Origin: an uncultured Pseudomonadales bacterium
GTDB taxonomy: Bacteria > Pseudomonadota > Gammaproteobacteria > Pseudomonadales > Azotimanducaceae
Direction of reading: 5' to 3'
Length of the DNA: 61,328 nucleotides
Assembly (NCBI GenBank): GCA_905182095.1
Contig: CAJJAQ010000014.1
Coordinates: 1-61,328 of the forward strand
Shown here: positions 18,578 through 27,089 of the stretch, piece by piece
Layout of the letters: the number at the start of each line of letters is the position of its first letter
Numbering within the stretch: position 1 is the first letter of the stretch
Notes under the pieces: model-generated
What the model was told of the DNA's origin: nothing
Seen by the model: the letters and a program-made list of their open reading frames with translations, nothing else
Database searches by the model: none
Program-made: the position numbers and the translations under genes

Positions 18578-20086
18578 ATGAAGCAATCTCTCTCCATGAA
18601 GCTTGGCCAGCAATTGAAGATGACACCTCAATTGCAACAAGCCATCAAACTTCTACAACTATCGGCCATGGAACTAAGCCAAGAAATTCAAACCACCCTA
18701 GACAGTAACCCTCTACTAGAAGTTGAGGATGACTGGGGTGATAATTCACCAGAAGTTGACGAAAGTACTGATAACTACGACACCTTTGACGCTGAGCCCG
18801 CGCCCGTTGACGATTACCCAGATGCGCAAGATTTAGAACAAGACGTCGGCGCGCAACTCTCCGAACCGTTGAGTGAAACATTAGCGGTGGATTCATCCTG
18901 GGACGACGTCTATCCCCAAGCACCCGCGGCGGCACCAGCCAGTGGCGAGTTCGACCTAGACCCTGGCGCCAACAATGTCACTGCACCCAGCCTCATTGAT
19001 CACCTTTTATGGCAACTCAACCTCACTCCCATGGCGCCATCTGACAGAGTAGTGGCAATGGCCATCATCGATGCTATTGATACAGATGGCATGCTCAGCG
19101 CCAGTATTAGGGAAATTAGCACCACGTTGTTTGACCCAAACTTAACCGAACATGAGCAAGTCAACGACGAAGACGTTATCCAAATTCTTCAGCGCGTACA
19201 GCAACTTGACCCCATCGGTGTGGGCGCACGAGATTTACGCGAGTGCCTGTTGTTGCAACTCATGCAACTAGATCCTTCGACCAAATGGTTGCAAGAAGCC
19301 ATCAGCGTGGTTGACGAGCACCTACATCTATTAGGCGCCAAAGATTTCGTTAACCTGATTAAGCGGACACGCCTGCAAGAGTCTCAACTCAGCGAAATAG
19401 TGGCGCTAATTCGAACACTGCAGCCCAGACCGGGGGCAGCATTTGACTCAGCCGACTCAGATTTTGTGTTACCCGATGTAGTCGTAAGAAAGCAAAACAA
19501 TCGTTGGCTGGTTGAGTTGAACCCTGAAACCCTGCCAAAGGTGCGGATCAATGATACCTATGCAGGCTATGTCAAAAACCTAACTTCCGGCGCAGATAAA
19601 GACTTCATTAAAGATAATTTGCAGGAGGCTCGTTGGTTTCTAAAGAGCCTACAAACTAGACACGACACTTTACTCAAAGTGGCGACAAAAATTGTCGAAG
19701 TACAACAAGGTTTCTTGGAACACGGCCCAGAGGCTATGAAGCCGCTCATTCTTGCCGACATTGCGGAGCAAGTGGAATTGCATGAGTCGACTATATCGCG
19801 GGTTACCAATCGCAAATATCTGGCAACGCCAAGAGGACTTTTTGAATTAAAGTACTTTTTTTCATCCCACGTTGGCACCACCAGCGGCGGCGAAGTTTCA
19901 AGTACGGCTATACGAGCGATCATCAAAAAACTCACGGCGGAAGAAAATCCAAGAAAACCATTGAGTGATAGCAAAATCGCCGTAATATTGCAGGAACAGA
20001 ACATTACCGTTGCTAGGCGCACCGTAGCAAAATACCGGGAGTCTTTATCGATCCCCCCATCTAACGAGCGCAAGCAATTAGTCTAA
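18578..20086 (+). CDS. rpoN: RNA polymerase sigma-54 factor RpoN
   Basis: Sigma-54 directs RNA polymerase to -24/-12 promoters and needs AAA+ activators. The 502-aa protein has the Gln/Leu-rich region I (KLGQQLKMTPQLQQAIKLLQLS), a long acidic region II (about 50-120), the core-binding region, a helix-turn-helix and, near the end, the RpoN box ARRTVAKYRESL. Downstream hpf-ptsN-rapZ-ptsO is the conserved nitrogen-PTS cluster. Confidence 0.97.
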   Translation: MKQSLSMKLGQQLKMTPQLQQAIKLLQLSAMELSQEIQTTLDSNPLLEVEDDWGDNSPEVDESTDNYDTFDAEPAPVDDYPDAQDLEQDVGAQLSEPLSETLAVDSSWDDVYPQAPAAAPASGEFDLDPGANNVTAPSLIDHLLWQLNLTPMAPSDRVVAMAIIDAIDTDGMLSASIREISTTLFDPNLTEHEQVNDEDVIQILQRVQQLDPIGVGARDLRECLLLQLMQLDPSTKWLQEAISVVDEHLHLLGAKDFVNLIKRTRLQESQLSEIVALIRTLQPRPGAAFDSADSDFVLPDVVVRKQNNRWLVELNPETLPKVRINDTYAGYVKNLTSGADKDFIKDNLQEARWFLKSLQTRHDTLLKVATKIVEVQQGFLEHGPEAMKPLILADIAEQVELHESTISRVTNRKYLATPRGLFELKYFFSSHVGTTSGGEVSSTAIRAIIKKLTAEENPRKPLSDSKIAVILQEQNITVARRTVAKYRESLSIPPSNERKQLV

Positions 20087-20161
20087 AGGACCTGTTATGC
20101 CGCATAGACAACAGTAGTATTCTGGAACTGAAGGATTCATTGGAAAATAAGGAGATTAGCC

Positions 20162-20488
20162 ATGCAGCTAAACATAACTGGCCACCAAATTGACCTTACC
20201 GATTCTCTACAACTTTATATTCGAGAAAAATTCCAAAAATTGGAAAGACATTCGGATCAAATAACGCAAATTCACGTTGTCCTAAATATCGAAAAATTAG
20301 CTCATCAGGCAGAAGCTACCGCTCATGTGCCCGGCGCAGAACTATTTGCCAATGCCGAGGCGTCGGATATGTACCCAGCGATAGACCAACTATTAGACAA
20401 ACTCGACAGACAGCTGATTAAACATAAAGAAAAAACCGTAGCGCGCCATAATGGCAGTCACGACAGAACGCCTAATCACTCAATTTAA
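20162..20488 (+). CDS. hpf: Ribosome hibernation promoting factor (short HPF/YhbH)
   Basis: Short HPF binds the 30S A/P-site region and promotes 100S ribosome dimers in stationary phase. The 108-aa protein begins MQLNITGHQIDLTDSLQLYI and contains the beta-alpha-beta-beta-alpha core with KFQKLERHSDQITQIHVVL and YPAIDQLLDKLDRQLIKHK. A strong Shine-Dalgarno (AAGGAG) sits 7 nt before ATG. Its place directly after rpoN is diagnostic. Confidence 0.95.
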   Translation: MQLNITGHQIDLTDSLQLYIREKFQKLERHSDQITQIHVVLNIEKLAHQAEATAHVPGAELFANAEASDMYPAIDQLLDKLDRQLIKHKEKTVARHNGSHDRTPNHSI

Positions 20489-20513
20489 TTTACCGAAAAG
20501 AGCCATTTGCCTC

Positions 20514-21017
20514 ATGCCATCAATCGCCGAACTTCTACAACCAACCCAAGTGCACTGTAATTTTGCTGGCCACAGCCGCAAAAAAGTTCTGCAATTGGTG
20601 GCGGAATCCTTGGCCAAGGAATCCAATGATAAGGAAAGCTCCACTGATGAAATATACGACGGCTTAATGGAGCGTGAGCGCTTAGGCAGCACTGGACTAG
20701 GAGATGGCGTCGCTATTCCGCACTGCCGCATGAACTGCGCAACAATGCAGTGTGCATTCGTTTCGTTAAGCGAAGCAATCGACTACGAATCTGTAGACGG
20801 AGAACCTGTAGATCTGGTTTTTGTACTCATAGTACCCACTGACGAAAACACCGCGCACTTGGAGACTCTGGCAGTGCTGGCGCATATTTTTGGCGAAAGC
20901 GAATTTCGCCAACGACTTCGAGCAGCCAACACTGACGAGGAGTTGCGCATGACAATAATTACAATAGAAAGTGAACTAGCCGCACAGGCTGATGCACCGG
21001 CGGTGATTAACAGCTAA
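20514..21017 (+). CDS. ptsN: Nitrogen PTS enzyme IIA (PtsN)
   Basis: PtsN (EIIA-Ntr) is the terminal phosphoacceptor of the nitrogen PTS and a regulator of potassium and nitrogen responses. The 167-aa product has GLGDGVAIPHCRM with the phosphorylated His and the PVDLVFVLIVPTDENTAHL segment. I start at MPSIAELLQP, the family N-terminus, 25 bp after the hpf stop, rather than at the longer track ORF that overlaps hpf. It is coupled to rapZ by a one-base overlap. Confidence 0.94.
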   Translation: MPSIAELLQPTQVHCNFAGHSRKKVLQLVAESLAKESNDKESSTDEIYDGLMERERLGSTGLGDGVAIPHCRMNCATMQCAFVSLSEAIDYESVDGEPVDLVFVLIVPTDENTAHLETLAVLAHIFGESEFRQRLRAANTDEELRMTIITIESELAAQADAPAVINS

Positions 21018-21880
21018 TGAAATTAATCATCATCAGTGGCCGGTCAGGCTCTGGCAAATCCACTGCGGTGCGTGCACTGGAGGATTCAGGTTATAACTGC
21101 ATCGATAATCTGCCCATCAGCCTCCTTGAAGCGCTGATCATTGAATACCTCAAGGAAGGCTCCACAGATTCCAAACTTGCTGTGTGTATTGATGCAAGAA
21201 GCAGATCGCTAGAGAAATTCCCAGATATTTTGATGGGACTAGACAGTAAGCTCATTGAAAGACAGATTATTTATCTCGATGCACTTGGCCCCTCGTTGGT
21301 CAAACGATTCAGTGAAACACGGCGCAAACACCCACTAACCACTGCGGACATCGACCTTCGCCAAGCCATTGATATGGAAGCACGCATACTCGGTAGCATT
21401 GCCGACCTTGCCAACTTGATCATCGATACAACTCATTTAAGCGCCAAGCAGCTCAGCGATCAGATCAAAGAAAGAATAATAACCCGTGAAGAATCTTCGA
21501 TTAGTTTGGTATTTAGATCCTTTGGTTTTAAGCATGGTGTGCCGGTAGATACGGATTTCGTTTTCGATTTACGCTGCTTACCTAATCCGCATTGGGAACC
21601 CAAGCTCAGACCGCTTACTGGACTCAACCAAGAAGTTCAGAATTATCTCAATGAGCAACCCATGGTTTTAGAGATGTTCGATGAGTTATCAGGGTTACTC
21701 AAACGCTGGATTCCTCGTTTTGAGGCCAACGAAAGAATTTATATGACTATTGGCATTGGCTGTACCGGCGGACAGCACCGAAGTGTTTTTATGGCTGAAA
21801 AGCTGGCCCACTATTTCAGAGAACATTTCGAGAATGTACTCGTTAGACATCGAGAGCTCGAGCGACTGAAAATTAAGTAG
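21017..21880 (+). CDS. rapZ: RNase adapter protein RapZ
   Basis: RapZ is an ATP/RNA-binding protein; in enterobacteria it targets sRNA GlmZ for RNase E to control GlcN6P synthase. The 287-aa protein has P-loop GRSGSGKST at residues 8-16, the middle SFGFKHGVPVDTDFVFDLR motif and the C-terminal GCTGGQHRSVFMAEKL motif. Length is normal. It lies in the rpoN cluster between ptsN and ptsO. Confidence 0.96.
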   Translation: MKLIIISGRSGSGKSTAVRALEDSGYNCIDNLPISLLEALIIEYLKEGSTDSKLAVCIDARSRSLEKFPDILMGLDSKLIERQIIYLDALGPSLVKRFSETRRKHPLTTADIDLRQAIDMEARILGSIADLANLIIDTTHLSAKQLSDQIKERIITREESSISLVFRSFGFKHGVPVDTDFVFDLRCLPNPHWEPKLRPLTGLNQEVQNYLNEQPMVLEMFDELSGLLKRWIPRFEANERIYMTIGIGCTGGQHRSVFMAEKLAHYFREHFENVLVRHRELERLKIK

Positions 21881-21968
21881 GCGTGGCCCAAACGTACCAA
21901 CTCTCTTAATAACACCTGTCATCAGCATCTGTACATTTGTGGCAGACACTAATGGGTTAGCTAACTGC

Positions 21969-21996
21969 GCTATGAGCTATGCGCTATGCGCTATGC
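21969..21996. repeat. 7-bp tandem repeat (GCTATGC)
   Basis: GCTATGA is followed by three consecutive GCTATGC copies in the rapZ-ptsO spacer (218 bp). No other structure was seen in this spacer. Slippage-prone short repeat of unknown effect. Confidence 0.85.
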
Positions 21997-22098
21997 GACG
22001 CTTTGTGCTGTGCAGCCTTGGGTAAACGCTTGTGTTATTTTGCGTTGTTCCAGCTACTATGCTGGGCGCTCCTTCTTAATGCTAATGATAGAGAACCT

Positions 22099-22371
22099 AT
22101 GCAACAGACAGTCCTCACCATTATCAACCCACTCGGTCTTCATGCCCGAGCAGCGTCCAAATTTGTTGATTGCGCAAAGCATTTTGAGTCAACCATTACA
22201 CTTGCTACGCACAGCGGCGAAGTGGACGGCAAAAGCATTATGAAACTATTGCTGTTGGGCGCGCCCATGGGCACGCAGATCACCTTACGGGTAGTCGGCG
22301 TTGACGAGGACAGTGCATTCCAAGCTACATGCGAACTCATCAATGCGGGTTTTGGCGAATTAGAAGAGTAA
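22099..22371 (+). CDS. ptsO: Nitrogen PTS phosphocarrier NPr (HPr family)
   Basis: NPr relays phosphate from EI-Ntr to PtsN. The 90-aa protein has the HPr active site GLHARAASKF with the phosphorylated His at residue 15, and the SIMKLLLLGAPMG region around 46. I start at MQQTVLTI because the upstream extension in the track (a Cys/Leu-rich 40 residues) covers the 7-bp repeat tract and matches no HPr. Its stop overlaps the mgtE start by one base. Confidence 0.93.
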   Translation: MQQTVLTIINPLGLHARAASKFVDCAKHFESTITLATHSGEVDGKSIMKLLLLGAPMGTQITLRVVGVDEDSAFQATCELINAGFGELEE

Positions 22372-23714
22372 TGCTCAACACAGACCAGCAGCAGTTAGAG
22401 GACCTTCTACGTGGCCTTGGTCGCAGTAGTGTAGATGAAACGAAAATCCTCCTTACCTCGCTCCGCCCCAACGAAGTTGCCATGGCGTTAGAAGCCAATT
22501 TACCCAACACAAGGCGGGTGATTTGGCAGTTACTTGACGACGAGGCGCGTAACCAATGTTTGCAATATCTGCGCGAGGATGTGCGAGCTGAATTTCTAGA
22601 GGCCATGGATACCGCTCAATTGGTAGCTGCTGCAGAAAACCTAGATACCGATGATTTTGCCGATATTTTGCAGCAATTGCCCGCAACGATAACCAACCAA
22701 GTCTTAGAAAATTTGGATGCTCGAGATCGCGCCCGAGTGGAGTCTGTATTGTCCTATCCGGAGGACAGCGCTGGTGGACTAATGAACACCGACACAATAA
22801 CTGTCCGTCCACGCCACGCCATTGAATTGGTTTTACGTTATTTGCGACTACGTAAAGATCTACCGAAATCCACTGACTCACTCATCGTCGTCAACAGCGC
22901 CGACGAGTATGTGGGCATGCTACCTTTAGCAAAACTACTCACATCAGACCCAACAGTAACGGTCAGAGAAATCATGGCCGGCGACGTACCGGCAATTCAT
23001 GTGTCCGAGACAGATGCAGCCGTGGCAAAAATGTTCTCGGAGCGAGATCTTATTTCGGCGCCCGTCATAGATGACAATGGACTACTTGTTGGTCGTATAA
23101 CCATTGATGATGTTGTTGACGTTATTATTGAAGATGCGGAAGAGGCGGTATTGGCTCAGGCGGGACTAGACGTAGACGAGGACACCTTTGCACCAGTGCA
23201 CAAAGCAGTGCGCCGGCGCGCCGTATGGTTAGGTATTAATCTGCTTACGGCGCTCATGGCCTCAGGCGTGATTCACTTATTCGAAGAAGCCATTGTCAAA
23301 GTTGTCGCACTAGCGGTACTTATGCCGGTGGTCGCCAGTATGGGCGGCATCGCCGGGACTCAGACATTAACGCTAGTGATTAGAGGTCAAGCAACCGGAC
23401 AAATCGGTAAAAACAATCTACTTTGGATGCTCAACAGAGAGTTCATTGTAGCTGCCTTAAATGGATTGTTGTGGGCAACACTGGTAGCCGTTGCGGCAGC
23501 AACCGTCTTCGCAGATACCCTGCTCGGCTTCATTATCGCAGCGGCCATGATGGTGACCATTCTCGTTGCCGCTATTGCCGGTAGCCTTCTGCCAAGTATC
23601 CTGCGCAAGATGAACATCGACCCAGCTATTGCTGGCGGCGTGGTGCTCACCACCATCACCGACATAACCGGTTTCTTCGTTTTTCTCGGTTTAGCTACGT
23701 TGCTTTACAGCTAA
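22371..23714 (+). CDS. mgtE: Magnesium transporter MgtE
   Basis: MgtE is a homodimeric Mg2+ channel gated by cytosolic Mg2+. The 447-aa protein has the superhelical N domain (residues about 10-130), two CBS domains (SVLSYPEDSAGGLMNTD onward, about 135-255) and a C-terminal membrane domain of about five helices (VVALAVLMPVVASMGGIAGTQ). I start at MLNTDQQQ (TAATG overlap with ptsO). It ends convergent with pmbA; a small hairpin lies between. Confidence 0.94.
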   Translation: MLNTDQQQLEDLLRGLGRSSVDETKILLTSLRPNEVAMALEANLPNTRRVIWQLLDDEARNQCLQYLREDVRAEFLEAMDTAQLVAAAENLDTDDFADILQQLPATITNQVLENLDARDRARVESVLSYPEDSAGGLMNTDTITVRPRHAIELVLRYLRLRKDLPKSTDSLIVVNSADEYVGMLPLAKLLTSDPTVTVREIMAGDVPAIHVSETDAAVAKMFSERDLISAPVIDDNGLLVGRITIDDVVDVIIEDAEEAVLAQAGLDVDEDTFAPVHKAVRRRAVWLGINLLTALMASGVIHLFEEAIVKVVALAVLMPVVASMGGIAGTQTLTLVIRGQATGQIGKNNLLWMLNREFIVAALNGLLWATLVAVAAATVFADTLLGFIIAAAMMVTILVAAIAGSLLPSILRKMNIDPAIAGGVVLTTITDITGFFVFLGLATLLYS

Positions 23715-23720
23715 CACAAA

Positions 23721-23736
23721 CTGGCCTACTGGCCAG
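23721..23736. terminator. Hairpin between convergent mgtE and pmbA
   Basis: CTGGCC-tact-GGCCAG is a perfect 6-bp stem overlapping the pmbA stop codon, 7 bp after the mgtE stop. T-runs are absent on both sides, so it is at best a weak bidirectional terminator. Confidence 0.35.
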
Positions 23737-25057
23737 CTATAGTCATTGCATCTAGCAACATACTGGGTGCGCGAATATTCCCACGCATATCAACATCATC
23801 ACCAATGGCAACAATGTTTAGCAGCATATCTTTAAGATTACCGGCAATTGTCAGCTCATCTACCGGGTACATAATTTCGCCATTTTCAACCCAAAAACCT
23901 GAAGCACCTCGGGAATAGTCGCCGGTTACTGCATTAACACCCTGGCCCATCAGTTCCGTAACCAGCAGGCCTGTATTCATTTGTTTGAGTAGATCAGCAT
24001 GAGTAGTCTGGGGCCCAATAACATCTAGGTTATGTACGCCGCCCGCATTACCGGTAGTTTGCATAGCCAACTTTCGCGCAGAATAGGTAGACAAGATATA
24101 GCTACTAACCGCGCCCTTAGTGACGAATTCGTTAATTTGTGTCGCCACACCATCGCCGTCAAAATAGGCGCTGCCTAAACTACCCATAATATGCGGGTCT
24201 TCTCTTAAGCTCATCCACTGGGGCAGTACTTGATTACCTAGGCTGTCTAGCAAAAATGACGCTTTGCGATATTGCGCACCACCGCCAATAGCACCGAGGA
24301 GGTGACCAAGGAGTCCACTGGCTAACTGTGGCGAAAGCAAAATGGGGAATTTGCCGGTGGGTGCTTTTTGCGGCGATAACCGAGCAACCGTACGCCGGCC
24401 AGCCTCTGCGCCCACGGCTAAGGCACTTTCAAGGGCACTGCTCTTGCGCGCCAAGGAATACCAATAATCCCGTTGCATGCCGTTATTGTCCTCACCTATC
24501 AAGACACAACTTAGACTATGCCGAGTACCACAATAACTGCCAATAAATCCGTGGCTATTGCCATAAACCCGTAATCCCTGCTGGGTACTCACTTCTGCGC
24601 CGTCAGAATTGACCAATCTATCGTCCACTCTTAAACCCGCAGCCTCGCACTCGATGGCAAGCTGAGTAGCTTCTTCTGGTTCAATAACCCAAGGGTGATA
24701 GAGATCCAAATCCATAGCTTGCGTAGGCATCAAGGCTTTGTCTGCTAACCCACTACAGTCATCTTCCTGAGTATGTTGCGCAATATTTTTTGCTGCTTTA
24801 ACAGTATCGCGAATAGCATCTATGCTACTGTCCGTGGTGCTGGCAGAGCCTTTGCGCTGGCCATAATAAAGGGTTATGCCAAAACCGCGGTCTTGGTTAA
24901 ATTCCAAGTTTTCAAGTTCGCCTTTACGCACTCGAACACCTAACCCTTGATCCATACTTACCGACACTTCAGCCTGGTTTGCACCTTGCTGCTTAGCTTC
25001 AGTAAGAATATCTTGCACAAGTTCCGTCAATTCTGTTTGATGATCTATAAAATCCAA
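23726..25057 (-). CDS. pmbA: Metalloprotease complex subunit PmbA/TldE
   Basis: TldE partners with TldD in a heterodimeric metalloprotease that degrades unfolded peptides and matures peptide antibiotics such as microcin B17. The 443-aa product has the GVRVRKGELENLEFNQDRGFGI N-terminal domain and the NAVTGDYSRGASGFWVENGE C-terminal segment typical of TldE. It lacks the HExxxH motif, which TldD carries, as expected. Divergent from darP with a 24-bp spacer. Confidence 0.95.
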   Translation of the reverse strand: MDFIDHQTELTELVQDILTEAKQQGANQAEVSVSMDQGLGVRVRKGELENLEFNQDRGFGITLYYGQRKGSASTTDSSIDAIRDTVKAAKNIAQHTQEDDCSGLADKALMPTQAMDLDLYHPWVIEPEEATQLAIECEAAGLRVDDRLVNSDGAEVSTQQGLRVYGNSHGFIGSYCGTRHSLSCVLIGEDNNGMQRDYWYSLARKSSALESALAVGAEAGRRTVARLSPQKAPTGKFPILLSPQLASGLLGHLLGAIGGGAQYRKASFLLDSLGNQVLPQWMSLREDPHIMGSLGSAYFDGDGVATQINEFVTKGAVSSYILSTYSARKLAMQTTGNAGGVHNLDVIGPQTTHADLLKQMNTGLLVTELMGQGVNAVTGDYSRGASGFWVENGEIMYPVDELTIAGNLKDMLLNIVAIGDDVDMRGNIRAPSMLLDAMTIAGQ

Positions 25058-25081
25058 TGAACTATTCCAAAAAAGTTAAAA

Positions 25082-25579
25082 ATGTCTGAAGACCTCTCAA
25101 AAACCGCACGTAAACGTGAAGCTGAGCGACTGCAACTTGTCGGTCATAAATTGACCGAAATGAAGCCCGACGTACTGGCGACCATTCAAATGTCGGTGGA
25201 GTTGCGCCAAGCAATCGCCACCCATCAACGTATCTCTAGCCGCGAGGGCGGACGCCGCCAGCTGCAATTTATCGGCAAACTCATGCGCAAGATAGACACC
25301 GAGGCCCTAGAGAAACAACTTGCCGACCTCGAAGGCCAATCTAATGATGCGCGCACGTTCTTTCACCAACTTGAACAGTGGCGCGATCGTTTGGTTGAAC
25401 AACCCGACTCTATGACGGACTTTATCGACCAATACCCACAAGTAGATCGGCAACAACTACGACAAATTGTGGTCAAAGCTGGCGCATCTAAACCCAGCAT
25501 CAGTGAGCCGCCCAGCGAGGCACACAAGCGCGCACTGAAACTGCTCTTCAAGTTTATACGTGACAGTGCCAGCGACTAA
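25082..25579 (+). CDS. darP: Dual-action ribosomal maturation protein DarP (YjgA, DUF615)
   Basis: DarP is a ribosome-assembly factor that associates with late 50S precursors. The 165-aa protein is helical and highly charged. It carries SKTARKREAERLQLVGHKL, the REGGRRQLQFIGKLMRKID signature and the C-terminal FHQLEQWRDRLV...LFKFIRD helices of DUF615. It lies between pmbA (divergent) and tldD (convergent, 6-bp gap), as in Pseudomonas. Confidence 0.94.
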   Translation: MSEDLSKTARKREAERLQLVGHKLTEMKPDVLATIQMSVELRQAIATHQRISSREGGRRQLQFIGKLMRKIDTEALEKQLADLEGQSNDARTFFHQLEQWRDRLVEQPDSMTDFIDQYPQVDRQQLRQIVVKAGASKPSISEPPSEAHKRALKLLFKFIRDSASD

Positions 25580-25585
25580 TTAACA

Positions 25586-27031
25586 TTACCCTGCTTGGGT
25601 GCCACCGACGATTATCTCATCTACTTTAAGAGTCGGTTGGCCAACGCCCACAGGGACCGATTGACCGTCTTTACCGCAAACGCCAACACCGCCATCTAAG
25701 CTGAGATCATTACCTACCATAGAAACTTTGTTCATCACCTCAGGGCCACTACCTATTAACGTGGCACCACGAATGGGCGCAGTGACTTTACCGTCCTCAA
25801 TTAAATACGCTTCTGTGGCAGAAAAAACAAAACGACCAGAGGTAATATCAACAGAGCCACCACCGAAGTTCACCGCGTAGACGCCCTTCTTAACCGAACG
25901 CAGTATATCCTCGGGTAAATCTTGACCTGGCAGCATATAGGTATTTGTCATTCTCGGCATCGGCACATGAGCAAAAGACTGTCGACGCCCGTTACCCGTT
26001 GCAGCTACATTCATTAGGCGCGCATTTAATTTGTCCTGCATATAGCCTTTTAGAATGCCGTCTTCTATCAGCACAGTAGATTGTGTCTGAGTACCTTCAT
26101 CGTCCACGGATAAAGAGCCGCGCCGACCTTGCATAGTGCCATCGTCAACTATCGTGCATAAGGTAGAAGCCACCTGCTCGCCGACACGGCCAGAAAAGGC
26201 TGAACTGCCCTTACGATTAAAATCACCCTCTAGACCATGACCCACCGCTTCATGCAGCAATACGCCCGGCCACCCTGGGCCCAAAACCACCGGCATTGGA
26301 CCTGCTGGAGCATCTATAGCCTCCAAATTAATCAATGCCATGCGCACAGCCTCTTTGGCTAAATCACCGGCCCAGTCGCCTTCGCCTAATGAAAACAGGC
26401 TACGTCGACCACCGCCGCCGGCACTTCCGCGTTCACGCCGGTCGCCTTGCACTACGATGACCGAAACGTCTAGGCGCACTAAAGGTCGAATATCTGCAGC
26501 CAAGGTACCGTCACTAGCCATCACCAGCATAGACTCATGACTGGCTGAAATGCGCACATTAACCTCTTTAACGCGAGAGTCTTCGGCCCGAGCAACCGCA
26601 TCTACTTGCCTGAGCAGCACTACCTTTTCTGCATCAGACAAACTAGAAATTGGATCGACGCCTTCATACAGTGCCGGATAGGCTGTGGCGTTAAAGGCTG
26701 GAACGTTTCTGCTGGCGCCTTTCTTAGCAATAGAGCGTGCTGCCTTTGCCGCCTGCTTAAGGCCGTCTAGGCGAATATCTTCGCTGTAAGCAAAACCTGT
26801 TTTCTCGCCAGCTAGCGCACGTACACCAATACCTGCATCAACGGAGAATGCCCCGTCTTTGACAATGCCGTCTTCTAACGCAAAAGACTCAGATCGCGTG
26901 CTTTGCACAAACACCTCACCATAATCGATTTCTCGGCTTAGCAAGTCGAATACTGTTTCTTCTATCTCGGCAAAGGCCATACCTTTGCTTTTCAGCAGGG
27001 TTTCTTCTGCTTGGCTGACTAAATCGCTCAT
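25586..27031 (-). CDS. tldD: Metalloprotease TldD, catalytic subunit
   Basis: TldD is the catalytic half of the TldD/E protease. The 481-aa protein shows the zinc-binding [11 protein letters not shown] (HExxxH) around residue 260, followed by [20 protein letters not shown] and a conserved [14 protein letters not shown] near the C-terminus. Length is typical. It lies 58 bp after yhdP on the same strand, so yhdP-tldD may be cotranscribed. Confidence 0.96.
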   Translation of the reverse strand: MSDLVSQAEETLLKSKGMAFAEIEETVFDLLSREIDYGEVFVQSTRSESFALEDGIVKDGAFSVDAGIGVRALAGEKTGFAYSEDIRLDGLKQAAKAARSIAKKGASRNVPAFNATAYPALYEGVDPISSLSDAEKVVLLRQVDAVARAEDSRVKEVNVRISASHESMLVMASDGTLAADIRPLVRLDVSVIVVQGDRRERGSAGGGGRRSLFSLGEGDWAGDLAKEAVRMALINLEAIDAPAGPMPVVLGPGWPGVLLHEAVGHGLEGDFNRKGSSAFSGRVGEQVASTLCTIVDDGTMQGRRGSLSVDDEGTQTQSTVLIEDGILKGYMQDKLNARLMNVAATGNGRRQSFAHVPMPRMTNTYMLPGQDLPEDILRSVKKGVYAVNFGGGSVDITSGRFVFSATEAYLIEDGKVTAPIRGATLIGSGPEVMNKVSMVGNDLSLDGGVGVCGKDGQSVPVGVGQPTLKVDEIIVGGTQAG

Positions 27032-27089
27032 ATCTAATTATTGCTCGGTATCATTTTGAATACGTAAGTTATTACTTTAACGCGAAGAC

